NCBI GenBank assembly: GCA_014529385.2 | Contig: CM043969.1 | Location: forward strand, 16,256,446 to 16,320,445 | Direction: 5' to 3' | From: Adiantum capillus-veneris | Lineage: Eukaryota; Streptophyta; Polypodiopsida; Polypodiales; Pteridaceae | DNA length: 64,000 nt | Shown: in pieces, positions 1-11,927 of the stretch | How positions within the stretch are numbered: position 1 is the first letter of the stretch | Layout of the letters: each line of letters begins with the position of its first letter | Translations under genes and position numbers: made by a program | The notes under the pieces: model-generated | What the model saw: only the letters and a program-made list of their open reading frames with translations | The model's database searches: none | What the model was told of the DNA's origin: nothing

Positions 1-95
1 CATCGGGTGCTACTAGCATAGATGAGCAACAACAGAAAGTCTGTGATGTTCTCCATAGGATTGTCGAGTTAGAAAGACAGAACACAGGGATCAAC

Positions 96-2704
96 ATGCC
101 TTCAACAGGCCTAATGAGATTCTTGGATACGGGAAAGGCCAACCAACCAACCCTATCACAAATGGAGACTCCCTCCGTGAGCCCCATTGATCCTCCATAT
201 GTTGTTTCGTCAGGGGCCTCAGTACAATCTGAGCCCACAAGTGGCAGCTTTACCTTCCCAGATCTAGCTCATCTTTCTCTTAATAACACTACGGATACCA
301 TGCATAGCCCAGTGGTGAGCATGACAAGAAGTACACCATGGAGTTCATTTGTTAACACTGCGCCGATGCCTAGTATCACAGTGCCCCCAACTATACCTAC
401 ATGTATGTATCAATCATGTGCACCTGTCGTACCTCAGCCTCATGTAGCTCCTACACCTCCGATTATTCCAAGAGATTACAATCCACAATGGAATTATCCA
501 AGCTCTTATACAAGTGGAGCCATGCCATTTAATAATAACATGCCATATCAGGTACCCCCTATGCCTAGGGCCACGCCTGTAAACTTTGGACCACCGTCTG
601 GTACACCACCATACGAAATTTGGGACCCAAGAGCCGTGCGTATGCCAAGGCCAAGGCCAACTCCCATCTCACATGTGGTTCCAGGAGCACATACACCCAT
701 TATACCTGCTCAAATAGGAGATTTGGCAGCATTTGCTCAAACTATCGGTAGCTCTATTGCGGAAAACATGCATAGTGCACCTGATAGAGAGCCTAGGAGC
801 AAGGCAGTTCAAGTAGCTAAGCTCACATAGAAATTCAGTGGAGACGGAGATGCTAGAAAGCATATGGAAGTCTTTGAACATGTGTGCAATTCCTTGGAAG
901 AGCACAATGAGCTACATAAGTGTAAGGCTTTGAGTTTGACCCTAAGCGGAAAGGCTGGAGATTGGTATAGAACCTTAAGAGTAGAAGAGAAAACGATCTA
1001 CTCTACTCTTAGGAGACTGTTCTTAAAAGAATACATATGAGAGGGAGTACTTTGGGGTGTAGCCTCTCAGCTCCAGAAAGCCCAACGAGAAGAAGGTGAA
1101 TCCGTGAGAGACTTCATTAGTCGCCTAAAGAATTTGAATTCTCGATGCAATCCAAACGAGCGATTCAACAACAACCAATTGCTCGATAGATTCATTAGGG
1201 GACTACGACATGAAAGTATCTATAATGGCCTAGTCATTAGAGGTATCACTACTTGGGAAGCAGTCACCATGAATGCAATCCAATTGGAGGATAATTTAAT
1301 GATTGCAGGAGAAAGAGTGTCTGCCGAGCCGAAGTCTAGTATCTCGCAAGCATCAGGGCATGAGCCAATGAAGATAAAGCCAATCGTGAAAGAGCAAACG
1401 ATATCTGAGATGACTTTGGCAGATCTCACAAAGGCCATCCAAGAAAGCCTCCACAAAACACTCATATGTAACCAAGAAGGGGTAATCGTGCTCCACAAAA
1501 CACTCACAAAACACTCATATGTAACCAAGAAGGGGTAATCGTGCTCCACAAAACACTCATATGTAACCAAGAAGGGTGCTCAATTTGCTTGGGCCCACAT
1601 ACTACGAGTGAATGCCCTACTTTCAGAGTAAAGTTTAACGGGACTTGTAATGGGTGTGGTAGGTATGGCCATCAAGCGAAGGATTGCCTAATGCTTAAAC
1701 GCATCATGGAAAATAGACCGCCTATAGCTTGGGTAGAATCACCTCGAGTTCCTGCATTGATGCCTACCCCACTCATGGAGCAACAGTTGCCATTACAGCA
1801 CATGGTCCCTAGAACCCAAAATGTGGTCCAAACCACACCGTTGCCACCTCCAGTTCTAGGACCACAACCCCCTCATCCAAGAGTTACACCTATGAACCAA
1901 ATAGGTTGCGAGTCATCTAGTACTTATGTAGATTGCGAAGAGAACATAGACTCTAGTATCACCTATGGAGTCGACATGCTTGAGGAGTGTCCCATGTACT
2001 ATATGGAAGACCATTGGGGACAAATCAAACCGGTATATCAAGCTACTGCGCTAGCAGCAAGAGGCCAAAACATTAATAGTTTTGCCAGGAGACCACCTCT
2101 TCAGTGGTACAAATGTGGTGGACCACATCGAGTAGCTGAGTGCCCCATTAGAATGCAAAAGAATGCCGCACTAATGCAAACAAGTCAAGGGAGTGCATTG
2201 GCAATGCCAATACTCACTTGTAATCGTTGTGGCATAGATCATTTGATCGCACAGTGTCCTAACAATCCAAACGCACCGAAAATCACACCATTGAACATAA
2301 TAGAGATTGTTGATGGGACACCACCAACTATAAACATAGCACCAGTGAATGCACTCACACGGTCGATGCTCCAAAAGCAAAATTACATCCTCGAAGAGAG
2401 AGATGCTGCATCCATTGGCCGAGCGAGAAAGAAGAAAACACGAAGAAAGAAATCCCTTAATGCTTCTAGCTCAAAACCTAGTTCAAAGACTAACATAGGG
2501 ACAGGAGAGGATCCCGTGTATATGAATGACCCTGAGGATGACTCAGATTCGATAGAGACCATGGAGACCAAAACTGTTACTACAAAGGAAAAAGCCAGTA
2601 ATGAGGATCACGAGAGGGAATTACGACGAACACCAAAAGAGTATTCAAAGTTAAACCACCCTGTTGCGAACCCCCAAGATAAGCCACGAGAGACAAAAAA
2701 ATGA
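96..2704 (+). pseudogene. gag region of the Ty3 fossil
   Basis: The first ~240 residues are rich in Pro, Thr and Ser, as in the spacer of long plant gag proteins. The retrotransposon-gag fold region follows around 830-1,330 (RGLRHE-like helix text). A CX2CX4HX4C zinc knuckle (CNGCGRYGHQAKDC) lies near 1,650, with two further knuckle-like motifs near 2,110 and 2,220. The C-terminal part is charged and Lys-rich. This would be the nucleic-acid-binding structural polyprotein of the element. It is a fossil and is not one open frame. Confidence 0.8.
1449..1577 (+). repeat. Short tandem repeat inside gag
   Basis: A unit containing CTCATATGTAACCAAGAAGG is present three times in succession. The copies are nearly identical, so the amplification is recent relative to the insertion of the element. 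Confidence 0.85.
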
Positions 2705-3329
2705 GGATTGCAAGAGAAAGATTGGAACCTATCCAAACCCAACAGTGGAAATTGAACGAGTCCAACAACTGAGGGGTTTGGTGGAAGAAACTCAACGAAC
2801 ATTAGAACCTGAACCCAAACATATCCAGATGTCGGACACAGTGTTTCCCACACAAGTTCAACCTCACAAGAACTACAGGCCGTTAGCTATACCCAATATC
2901 ATTCGGGAAGAGGGTGAGGGTAGGACATCTGAAAGTGGACTCACACCTTTCCTACTAGAGAGAATGTTTGATGAGGGAATGCCCGACCCCCTTGAGGAAG
3001 TGGAGATTCCATCTTCACCATTCTCTTGTCAGGGTCCTACGTCCCACAAGATGCCATTAAATGTTGCCAAATTGATGGATTTCATGTCTTCAGAAGTTAG
3101 AACCACCATCATGTCCAAACTATATAAAGACCTCGAGCTAGTCTCAGCTCTTCGAGCCTTCCTCAATGGAGAATTACAGGCCAGATTACCACAATTTGCA
3201 CATATGAACAAACCTGACTCGGTAATGAATGATGAGGAACAGTTAGCACCACCATCTGACCTAGCGGGACATGAATCTGTAATTGAAGTACCCGTTAACA
3301 AGTTGGGGCAATACTTTGAAGGTGATGAA

Positions 3330-6300
3330 TCTAATGCTACTCTACCAATCACTACTAAAGGATTAACTGTAAAGGGGGTCCTTGACGGTGGTGCAGGAGT
3401 CAGCATGGTGACAAAGAGTTGTTGGGAGTCTATGGGGCGACTTCACCTTGAAGCCACAAGCGTAGTGGTAAAAATGGCTAATGGATCTATTGTTACGCCT
3501 ATTGGAATGCTAAAGGATCTCAAAATCAAGGTCTTGGGACACAAGGTAAGGCAGACTTTCATTGTTATGGATTTTTCCAAGCATCCTATGTCATTTGAGA
3601 TGATTTTAGGGCGTCCATTCATGAGGGAAGCAAAAATGGTGCATGACTGGTCCAAAAACCACGTCTACTTACAGTTCCAAGACTCTGTCATTCGAGTTGA
3701 TCTTTTAAGTGGTCGAACGCATCCTCTAGGAAATAAATTCATCATTGATAATCGATCAGACACAAAAATTCACTCAGCTCCATTACAGTATTGTTACACG
3801 TGTAACGAAGACATGGATATTGGGGAGAACTCTCCTTATATGGATATCCTACCCGGAATGGCTGAGTCAGACAATGTCGATTGAGTACACCTAGCGGAAA
3901 CTATAGATACATGGGGAGCTAGAGGAACAACCTGGGTAACACCAGATGGGGAAGAGATACCACACATTGCACCAGTAAACATGTTAGGTATAGCGCATGT
4001 AACATCCGATGATAAGAAAGAGGCACACCTACCTGAGAGTGAAACCGATGATTCCTCAAAGGCTTCAGGCCAATACACATTAGAAACAGAATCTCAGGGA
4101 GAAATGGATTCAGAACCTGAGGAAACATCGAGTGAGCCAAGTATAGAAACTGAACACTCAAGGTCTAGTACGACCATCTATGGTAATTTATATGAGAGTG
4201 AAGAAGATACAAGCGAAGACCTATCAAGCGAGTCGAGTTCAAACATTTACCAAAATCAAAACCTTAACAAGAAACAAAGGTCATATAAGAGACGACGATA
4301 TCGATCAAATGTGAGAGCTAGGATAAACAAGGAAAGATCTACTGCAGAATGGCTTAGCTATCTAGGGGCATGTGATGCTCATCGAAAGCTAGTAGACAAT
4401 TGGGGTGAACATCTCCAAAGTGTCATGTGGTGGAGCCCGCGACCCATTGACCTCGCTCAATTGGAGGTTACAGAGCCGAAATTGAGTCGAACTATAAGAA
4501 GATGTCAAAACCGAGAGTTAGCACAACAACAAAAGGAGGCAGAACTAAAAGAAAGGTCTCCGTCAGGACAAGAGCCTGCTGACTTACATATGGCTCCTGA
4601 ACATTTTAAATCTTATACCACGGGGGAGCGAAAGGTTGTGTATGCCAAAGCCCAACGAATACCTACCAATGGAAGCAGTGGAGTCTATGATGGTCCAGCG
4701 GTAGTTAAAGAGATAGAATTAGCAGAACCAGGTGAGGAGTCTAAACCAGTCTTTATTGCTCAAGACCTTACCGAAACTGAAGAGGCTGTACTTAAGGAGC
4801 TCCTCAAGGAATACAAGGATATCTTTGCTTGGACATATTATGACATGAAGGGCGTTCCACCTTCTGTGGTGCAACATACAATTCCCATGATCAACACTGC
4901 TAAACCTGTCCAGCAACGACCCTATCCAATGAATCCTAAGTACGCCAAAATTGTACAAGAGGAGATTGAAAAACTTATCCAATGTGGATTCATATACCCT
5001 ATTGAGCACTCAGAATGGGTTTCTCCAATAGTCATTGTGCCAAAAAAGAATGGGAAACTAAGAGTGTGCGTGGACCTCAAGAAAGTTAATGCAGCCACTA
5101 GGAGAGATCATTATCCCTTGCCATATTCAGAACATGTGCTTGAAAGAGTTGCGGGCAAGGAAGCTTATAGCTTTTTAGATGGGTACTCTGGTTACAATCA
5201 AATCACAATTGCATTAGAGGACCAAGCTAAAACTGCTTTTATCACAGAGTTTGGAGTGTTTGCATTTCGTGTTATGGCTTTTGGCTTAACGAATGCCCCT
5301 GCTACATTCCAACGATTAATAAACACTGCGTTTAAAGAATTTCTAAGGGAGTTTTGTGAAGCTTTCCTAGACGACCTTTGTGTTTATTCTTCTTGGGAGA
5401 AGCATTTGTTATATCTATGAAAAATATTTGAAAGGTGCAGATTTTATCGCATCTCATTGAACCCTTTCAAATGCCAATTTTGGGTTAAGCATGGAGTCAT
5501 TCTAGGGCATATAGTGTCCAAGAATGGGATATCCACAGATGAGAGTAAGATTAAAGCCATTGCCGATTTGCCACCACCTACGAACTATAAAGGAGTTCAA
5601 AGATTTATGGGCCATGTTGGTTATTATCGAAGGTTTATTTTAAACTTTGTCGAGATAGCGCGTCCATTGTACAAGCTTCTTATCGAGTTTCACTGGACAG
5701 AAGAATGTCATCAATCTTATGAGTTATTAAAGAAGGCCCTAACAAGTGCTCCAATCCTACGAACACCTGATTGGAATGTACCTTTTCATGTGCATATTGA
5801 TGCATCAAATTTTGCTATTGGGTGTGTTCTAACTCAACCAGGAGAACATAAATTGGACTACCCCATTAGCTTTGCAAGTCGCCAATTAAATGATGCCGAG
5901 ATGAACTACACTACTACAGAGCGCGAAGGTATAGCTATGATTTACGCAGTAAAGAAATTTCGCTATTACCTTCTTGCTACCAAGTTTGTGTTTTATGTTG
6001 ATCATCAAGCATTGCTATATTTGGTAAACAAGCCGTGTTCCACAGGTCAAATTACACGATGGTTGTTAATTCTTCTTGAGTTCGACTTCACCGTTGTTGT
6101 GAGGCCTAGGAGGAAACATGTCATGGCGGATCATTTATCTCGTATCTCTAATGGCGAAGCTCCTACGGGGGTTGATGATGAATTGCCTGATACTCCTTTG
6201 TTCATTGTTGAGACAATGCCTGAATGGAGTGAAAAGATTGTTAACTTCTTAGTTAATGGTTTTCCACCCAAAGAACTGCGAAAAGATATAGCTCGAAAAT

Positions 6301-7532
6301 TAATCAAGGAATGCGAACCCTATTGCTTACTGGGTGGAACTCTCTATAAGAGAGGAAAAGATGACGTTCTTAGACGCTGTGCCCGCGAGGATGAGTATTT
6401 ATATATTCTACAAGAGGCACACATGGACGTAGCTGGTGGTCACTTTTCAGGAAACTTGACTGCCCGAAAGATCTTACAGTCAGGCTATTGGTGGCCCACT
6501 CTGTTTAAGGATGCATCACTTTTTGCAAAGGGATGTGATGAATGCCAATGCTTCAAGAAGCCACAAAGAAGTGATAGGATGCCTCTACATCCTATCAAGG
6601 TAACCCAACCATTTGAAAAGTGCGGCTTAGACTTTGTAGGACCGATTAGTCTGGCTGCACGTAACACGCAATCACGATATATCATTGTGGCTACCGACTA
6701 TGTAACCAAATGGGCTGAAGCAAAAGCAACATGGAAGGCGGATGCAAAAACAACAGCTAAGTTCCTCTTTGAGAACATTATCACACGTTTTGGATGCCCC
6801 TTTGAACTTATGAGTGACAATGGAACTCATTTTATAAATGAAGTAATAAAAGAACTCACATCAAACTTCATGATATCACACCACAAGTCTACACCCTATT
6901 ATCCCCAAGCAAATGGCCAAGCTGAGAGTACCAACAAAACTCTCATCTCCATTTTGACAAAGACAGTCGAGGCTCATCGCACTGATTGGGACCTAAAGCT
7001 TACATCAGCTTTATGGGCTTATCGTATTGCGTATAAATTTGCTATTAATTGCACACTGTTTAAGATGGTGTATGGCCAAGAAGCAGTTATGCCATGGGAG
7101 TTTGTCATTCCTAGTCTTCGAGTAGCTTCTCAAGAAGGTTGGGATGGTAACCCCTTAGTGGAGCGATTATATATCCTGGAAAGGCTAGATGAAGAGAGGC
7201 AATTAGCTGTGTGAAATGCTCTAGTGGAGAAGGATAGGAGCAAGAAGTGGTTTGATAGCCATTTAAAGGATAAAGACATCAAGGTTGGTGATAAAGTTCT
7301 TATGTACGGGGTACGTAATGAAAAGAAGAAATTGAAATACGCTGGTAAGGGACCATATCGAGTGTGTGAAATTACCCCGCAAGGTACCATTCGTGTGGAG
7401 ACTCTAGATGGAGTTGAAACCATTGGATTCCTTAATGGGAGTAAATTCAAAAGATATTATGATCCGCTAAGCCAGGAAGAGTTGCAAGCCATCCATCAAA
7501 AGAAGGCTGCCAAGGAACAAGCAGAGCTTTAA
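3330..7532 (+). pseudogene. Protease-RT-RNase H-integrase region of the Ty3 fossil
   Basis: The retropepsin-like segment near 3,380 has a DGGAG-type active-site loop (the usual form is D-S/T-G). An acidic spacer follows. Reverse transcriptase spans about 4,900-5,420 and includes the block VSPIVIVPKKNGKLRVCVD and an FLDD catalytic box in place of YVDD. RNase H begins near 5,790 (HVHIDASNFAIG). Integrase shows the HHCC finger (H-x-H, then CDEC) around 6,420-6,550, then a D-D-E core with catalytic text at DFVGP, SDNGTHF and NGQAEST. The small ORF at 7,224-7,532 resembles the integrase C-terminal GPY/F region (KGPYRV). These activities would copy and integrate the element. The copy is broken. Confidence 0.9.
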
Positions 7533-7700
7533 AAAATCCAAGCAAGAGTTGAGGCTCGAGAATGACAACAACGTCTTAGACGCCAACGAGACGCTAATCT
7601 GAGAATCACGCAAGCATTTTTCGAGGACACAGATGACGACTCATTAGAATCTGAGCCACCCCTACGATACCCAATTGAGCTAAATAGCCCCTATGGGAAA

Positions 7701-8372
7701 GTGCTATACAATGCCTTATTAGATATGGGAGCTAAACACAATTTTTTATCCTATGGAGTTTGGTGTCAATTAGGGAAACCGACGCTATCCCCGAGTACGA
7801 TGCAAGTCAAGGGCATTGATAAAAAGAAAACTGCTATTCTTGGAGTCCTTCAGACCCCTATTGTCTATGACAATGGAAGCATAGTGGAGAGGTTTCTAGT
7901 CATGCCCGTGGGAGCTATGGAAGGCAACATAAACCTGGGACGCACGTGGATGTTGGCAACCAAATGCACTATTGATTGGGATACTGGTAGTGTCACGACG
8001 CGACCACCGACTCTTACCCCTGTCATTCAAGCAAAGTCACCTACCTTGCAAACTCTAGCAAAGTTGAAGGATAGCCAACATTCACAAGCCAAGGTGGTTA
8101 ACTCGTCTTTGCCGGCTACCCATGAACCTAGCACTTCAACAGTTGTAGTTGCAGCCAACAGTAATATTGCAAGTACTCAACCTGCACGACCTAAGAGTAC
8201 ATATCAATGGGTCCCCAAGGACTTACTTCCAACTACCTCAACCCTCCCATCCATTCCAAGAAAAAATTTCCCGGGAAAACCAAGAGCGTGCCCTAGAAGA
8301 GTCAAGACCAAATCACGATGGATTCCAAAACAACTATTAGAAGCCCAAGGCTACTATGATGGAAATGAGTAA
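7701..8372 (+). CDS. Second retropepsin-like ORF downstream of integrase (fossil element)
   Basis: A 223-residue frame. Its N-terminal part (NALLDMGAKHNFLSYGVW) has the hydrophobic-D-x-G-A context of a retropepsin-like flap-and-active-site region, and a later VMPVGAMEGNINLGRTWM matches the usual second half (ILG-R-W-M type) of plant retropepsin-like folds. The C-terminal third is Pro/Ser/Lys-rich. It lies after the integrase, where a second protease-like domain is not expected. It may be a partly duplicated protease or an aspartyl-protease-like domain of an extra ORF. Ser/Thr is absent after the Asp, so activity is doubtful. Confidence 0.5.
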   Translation: MLYNALLDMGAKHNFLSYGVWCQLGKPTLSPSTMQVKGIDKKKTAILGVLQTPIVYDNGSIVERFLVMPVGAMEGNINLGRTWMLATKCTIDWDTGSVTTRPPTLTPVIQAKSPTLQTLAKLKDSQHSQAKVVNSSLPATHEPSTSTVVVAANSNIASTQPARPKSTYQWVPKDLLPTTSTLPSIPRKNFPGKPRACPRRVKTKSRWIPKQLLEAQGYYDGNE

Positions 8373-8393
8373 ATTTCGGTACCTAAACGTAAA

Positions 8394-9016
8394 ATGTGTC
8401 CTTCCCTATCGACAACAAACCCATATGAGTCAAACAGTGTAACGCTAAAGCCAATGGCAGACCGTGGGAAGGGAAAGATCACAGAATGCTACACACCTAG
8501 TCCAAAGCTAGTTTGGGCTCCAAGGCAAAACCAATTTATTCCACCTAGCTTAGGAAGGGGGGAGTTCCATGAAGCTTCTAGCTCCTCATGTAATACATCC
8601 ATAGAGGTAAAAGCTTCTACACAGCCTCCATCTATAGTAGTGGACCTCCATGAAGCTACAAAAGAATCCACACCTCCCAGTGTTCAAGAATCACCTGATG
8701 AACCACTTCAAGTTCGATCTTGGGAGAGTACCTTACCACCCTTGCAACTTGACGAGGCACCTAGGGTAATAGAAAACTAATGGCAAAAATCCTCACCTAT
8801 TACCAACTGGAACAATTGGTGTCAAAAGGTGACGACATCATTTCAAACGGTATGATCTACCCAAGGAAGGGGGGAGTGTTTGTGGACATCCATTATTCAC
8901 TTGCTTCCCTCTCAACCTTTCTCCCTGACCTCTTAATATCCAATTTTAGGGAATGTATATATAAAGCCTTATACTCACAAAAACAACATAAAAAAGTAAA
9001 AGAGCAAGAGCCATAA
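8394..9016 (+). CDS. Two small hypothetical ORFs at the 3' end of the Ty3 interior
   Basis: ORFs at 8,394-8,780 (128 residues, Pro/Ser-rich, LVWAPRQNQFIPPSLGRGEF near the start) and 8,780-9,016 (78 residues) follow the protease-like ORF. The second one reads through the polypurine tract (PRKGG) into the LTR-like sequence, so its tail is probably not protein-coding. No domain recognised. They may be remnants of a 3' extra gene of the retroelement. Confidence 0.35.
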
Positions 9017-9100
9017 CACAAAATCATAAAAACAAATTATGCACAAGAACACGACCCTTGTAATATTTTCACTCTAACCATCATCTATTTGCGTGTACAG
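8863..9100 (+). mobile_element. Polypurine tract and candidate LTR start
   Basis: A purine run AAGGAAGGGGGGAG (8,863-8,876) is followed directly by TGTTTGTGGACATCC, the expected layout of a 3' polypurine tract and the TG of an LTR. A TATA-like ATATATAAAG lies near 8,957-8,966. No second LTR is available for comparison, so the right boundary (about 9,100) is a guess. It may instead be an internal tract of a longer element ending at about 19.3 kb. Confidence 0.5.
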
Positions 9101-9102
9101 AT

Positions 9103-9525
9103 ATGGCTAGTACGGTAGAGTCATCCACTCCTGCCTTGGGTGAGAGGTACCCTCGTTACTTTTCACAAATATTTCACATGGTCTTTCCAGTGCTTGCATG
9201 TGAATGGGATTTGATAGGTACGCTAGCATGTGAGAGGAATTTTGAGGAGTTAGAATGGCTGATACGTCTCTTGACCACGTCTGATCCATACTTAGTAGAG
9301 AGCGTTTCTCCCATTGCACAAGCCTACCCTTTTGACCAAGATGACTATAGGCGTCTAGTGACCTTCTTAGTAAACATGGGCACCTATGATGAAGAAGAAA
9401 ATTTACACGACTACACGGATGGCACATATGGTCTCATGGATGATGACTTTGTTTATCTCGACGATGAGGATAGGGGTTTAGCCTTAGGGTTTCCCCCCAA
9501 CCTCTACAATATCCTATTCCCTTGA
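9103..9525 (+). CDS. Hypothetical acidic ORF (140 aa)
   Basis: Unrecognised. An ATG start is followed by a 140-residue frame with an acidic C-terminal third (DDDFVYLDDEDRG). The stop is followed by another purine-rich TAGGGGGAG. It sits between the Ty3 fossil and the CACTA insertion and is probably part of retroelement-derived DNA. No motif supports a function. Confidence 0.3.
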   Translation: MASTVESSTPALGERYPRYFSQIFHMVFPVLACEWDLIGTLACERNFEELEWLIRLLTTSDPYLVESVSPIAQAYPFDQDDYRRLVTFLVNMGTYDEEENLHDYTDGTYGLMDDDFVYLDDEDRGLALGFPPNLYNILFP

Positions 9526-9755
9526 CTCTCTAGGGGGAGTGCAAATAACTAGGTTAGGGTTCCTTATGTTTTTTGTTGTGTTCAATAAGTGTTGGTACCT
9601 TTTTCCACTAATGTGCCACCTGGAGGTATTCCTTTTGTTTCCTAGTGTGTACAGGAGCGTGTTGCTATTGATAGGATTTGGACCTTCATGGAATCTTTAT
9701 CTCGACTCACTCTTCAAATCAAGCGCGACCACTACAAGAGGTTGTGTGCTCTTGT

Positions 9756-9975
9756 GACGCTCTTAGCGACGGAAATACACTGGGTTTTTATAACCCCCGA
9801 CGTCGCTAAAACCGTCGCTAACAGCGTCGCTACGAGAGCGTCGCTATCTGCGTCGCTATAGGCGTCGCTATATAGCGACGCTCATAGCGACGCCTATAGC
9901 GACGCAGATAGCGACGCTCTCACAGAAGAGTATAGCGACGCATATAGCGACGCTACAGAGCCATAAATAGCGACG
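9756..9975. repeat. CACTA subterminal repeat array with a long perfect palindrome
   Basis: About a dozen copies of the decamer AGCGTCGCTA in both orientations. Within it, 9,834-9,871 and 9,884-9,921 are exact 38-bp inverted arms around a 12-nt loop. In En/Spm, subterminal repeats are the binding sites of the accessory protein TnpA; the same role here is inferred from position. Confidence 0.85.
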
Positions 9976-10316
9976 CCTGAGAGAATATTTTTTTGGTGGC
10001 AGGGCATTGAATGCCCTGCCACCCATCAACCATATTGTACTTGATTCACTTTTTAAAAAAAGTGCAAAGGTAAATAATAGACCCAAAATAGTCACCGACA
10101 AGACGCATTGTTTGCAAAATTGACAATTGTACACATCATAGACAAACTCAATTGATTGGAAAATGTAATAATGACAATTGTACAACATCATAGGCATAAA
10201 GAATTGATTGGCAAAAGGAATTGCGGTGACAAATGTAATAATATACATGGTTCAAAAAGACGTATAAAATCCGTTTCATGATACATAAGCTATGAGAAAC
10301 CCTAAACTAATGCTAT

Positions 10317-11655
10317 CTAGCTACGGCTAAACTGACGACGTCTAATCAGACGTATCATCGCGTCCAAGCGGCGTATCTGTCGGATTCTGCAAAAGAAGAC
10401 AATAAGACAGCTTTCAGTAAGTATAAACATATAACGACATTTATAAAACAATACAAAAAATAAAAAAGAGTAAACCCTAATACTAACCATGCCACCGCGA
10501 GAACTGAGAATGTCCATCAGGGCGTTTAAGCCCTTCCTGCCTGCGTACTCGCGCTCGTACGGTGTGGGATCACGTCCTGTCATCGACCACTGTCAAAACA
10601 TACAAAGATTTCATTATGTTAGAACTAAAAAACTCATAAACCCTAAACTATCGAACATGCATAAAGAGCAATGTGAAAAGACTTACAAAATCGGCCTCAA
10701 ATGATGCCCATCCACCGCTCCCCAAGTGGTGCGAGCTCCCTGTCTCTACTCGCGCTCTGGCTGCATCCTTTTGTTGCTTCCACTTGTCGGGATTCTCGCG
10801 CGCTGCTTTCTTCGCATTCTTCCAATCTTCTTTGGCCAGCCAATCTGGCTTATTCCACCCATTCTTGATTGCTTTTTGCACTTCGGAACGCTTGTGTTTG
10901 CAGTATTCGCGCATTCGAATCTTCATCAGGTCTTCATTTAAGCGCTGATCCCGTGTTGGAACGGGAAACTCATCATGAAGTATGCTGATGACTCTGTTTT
11001 TTAAATCACTTGGTACTTCACTCCATTTGTTTAGTATATAGTGTCTAAACAGCTGAGAGCAAAGACCACGCATGCGCGAGATCACCTTCTTGCCGTCATC
11101 ATCCATGATGATGCCGCCGCTGATGTCGACGGAGTAAGGCAAGCCCTCTGGCCGGTGACGCGTGAACCTGGGTGTCCCGGCAGGGGTCTCTAGCGGCGTG
11201 TCGATGGGGGTACGGACGTCAGGTGTCTCCACCGGCGTCTGGGCCCCGAAGCGAGGAGTGTCGAGTGGGGTGGCTCCTGGCGGAGTAGGTAGAGGTGTGT
11301 AGCTTCTAGGAACAGTCAGCCGTGCAAAACCTGGCGTAGATGGCGATGCTGTGGCTGGTGTGGGGGCGGGCAAAGAAGGGGAGGGTAAAGAGCCTCGTCG
11401 AACACGAGGCGGTGTGGAGGCATCGGTGGCGGAATCCCCACAACAACCGCCACCGCCACCACTAGAGCGCCGGTGTCTAGACGAGTGTGACGCTCGTCTC
11501 GTCGACGCCGAAGCTTCGGAGCGCGCCGAATGCTCCGAAAGAGAGGGAGATGCGGATGGTGTAGGAACGCGCGATGATGCGCCAGAGCGATGACGCTCCA
11601 CGTACCACTGTCTCTGCTGCGGTGACAAAGAAGAAAGAAACTCCTCATCATCCAT
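10317..11655 (-). CDS. CACTA accessory transposase gene (Transposase_24/TnpA-like)
   Basis: The start is MDDEEFLSSL at 11,655. The first exon runs to 10,687 and ends at a GTAAGT donor; further exons lie at about 10,488-10,589 and 10,317-10,386, each with AG/GT borders. The N-terminal 150 residues are a Ser/Pro/Thr-rich disordered region with repeated TPxxTP text. The C-terminal part has the Transposase_24 pattern: an RMREYCKHKRSEVQKAI helix, a W-rich stretch (WLAKEDWKNAKKA), and ETGSSHHLGSGG, comparable to the HTTGS motif of that family. TnpA-type proteins bind the subterminal repeats and help TNP2 cut. No frame break seen in the main exon. Confidence 0.75.
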
Positions 11656-11927
11656 ACCTGCATTAAACACACGAATATTTAAACTTAATATTGAATGAAT
11701 AGAGTAGACAATGACGCAAAGACCATTAAATACAATGACGTAATGACGCATATAAATACAATGACGCAATGAATCGAGTGGTAGAAGAGGCAAGTCGAAA
11801 ACTCAGAATTTTCAATCAAAAGATGTGAGCGCGAGTAGAAAAGAGCGTTACACACCATGGAAGCTACTTAGAGAGCTAGAGCTTTTACAGCACGGAGCAA
11901 AATTGTTCAAATACAATATTTGTGGCT

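Larger units (their letters stand above)
1..8876 (+). mobile_element. Ty3-type LTR retroelement interior (fossil, left end cut by window)
   Basis: Seen: in order, a proline-rich gag region, three zinc knuckles, a retropepsin, reverse transcriptase, RNase H and integrase, then further small ORFs and a polypurine tract. Integrase after RNase H is the Ty3 (Metaviridae) order. There is no chromodomain after the integrase, so a non-chromovirus Tat/Athila-like lineage is more likely than a chromovirus; that is inference. The copy is broken, with several interruptions across gag and pol. The 5' LTR lies outside the window, so age cannot be taken from LTR divergence. The 3' boundary is unsettled, because there is an LTR-like start at 8,877 and another behind a second polypurine tract at 18,551. 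Confidence 0.9.

Noticed and set aside
9834-9921. CRISPR-like or satellite array
   Set aside because: Regular repeats belong to CACTA subterminal arrays; there are no spacers, and the context is eukaryotic.
11351-11593. Plus-strand frame of 80 residues opposite the accessory CACTA gene
   Set aside because: Shadow of the Ser/Pro-rich minus-strand coding exon; no independent support.
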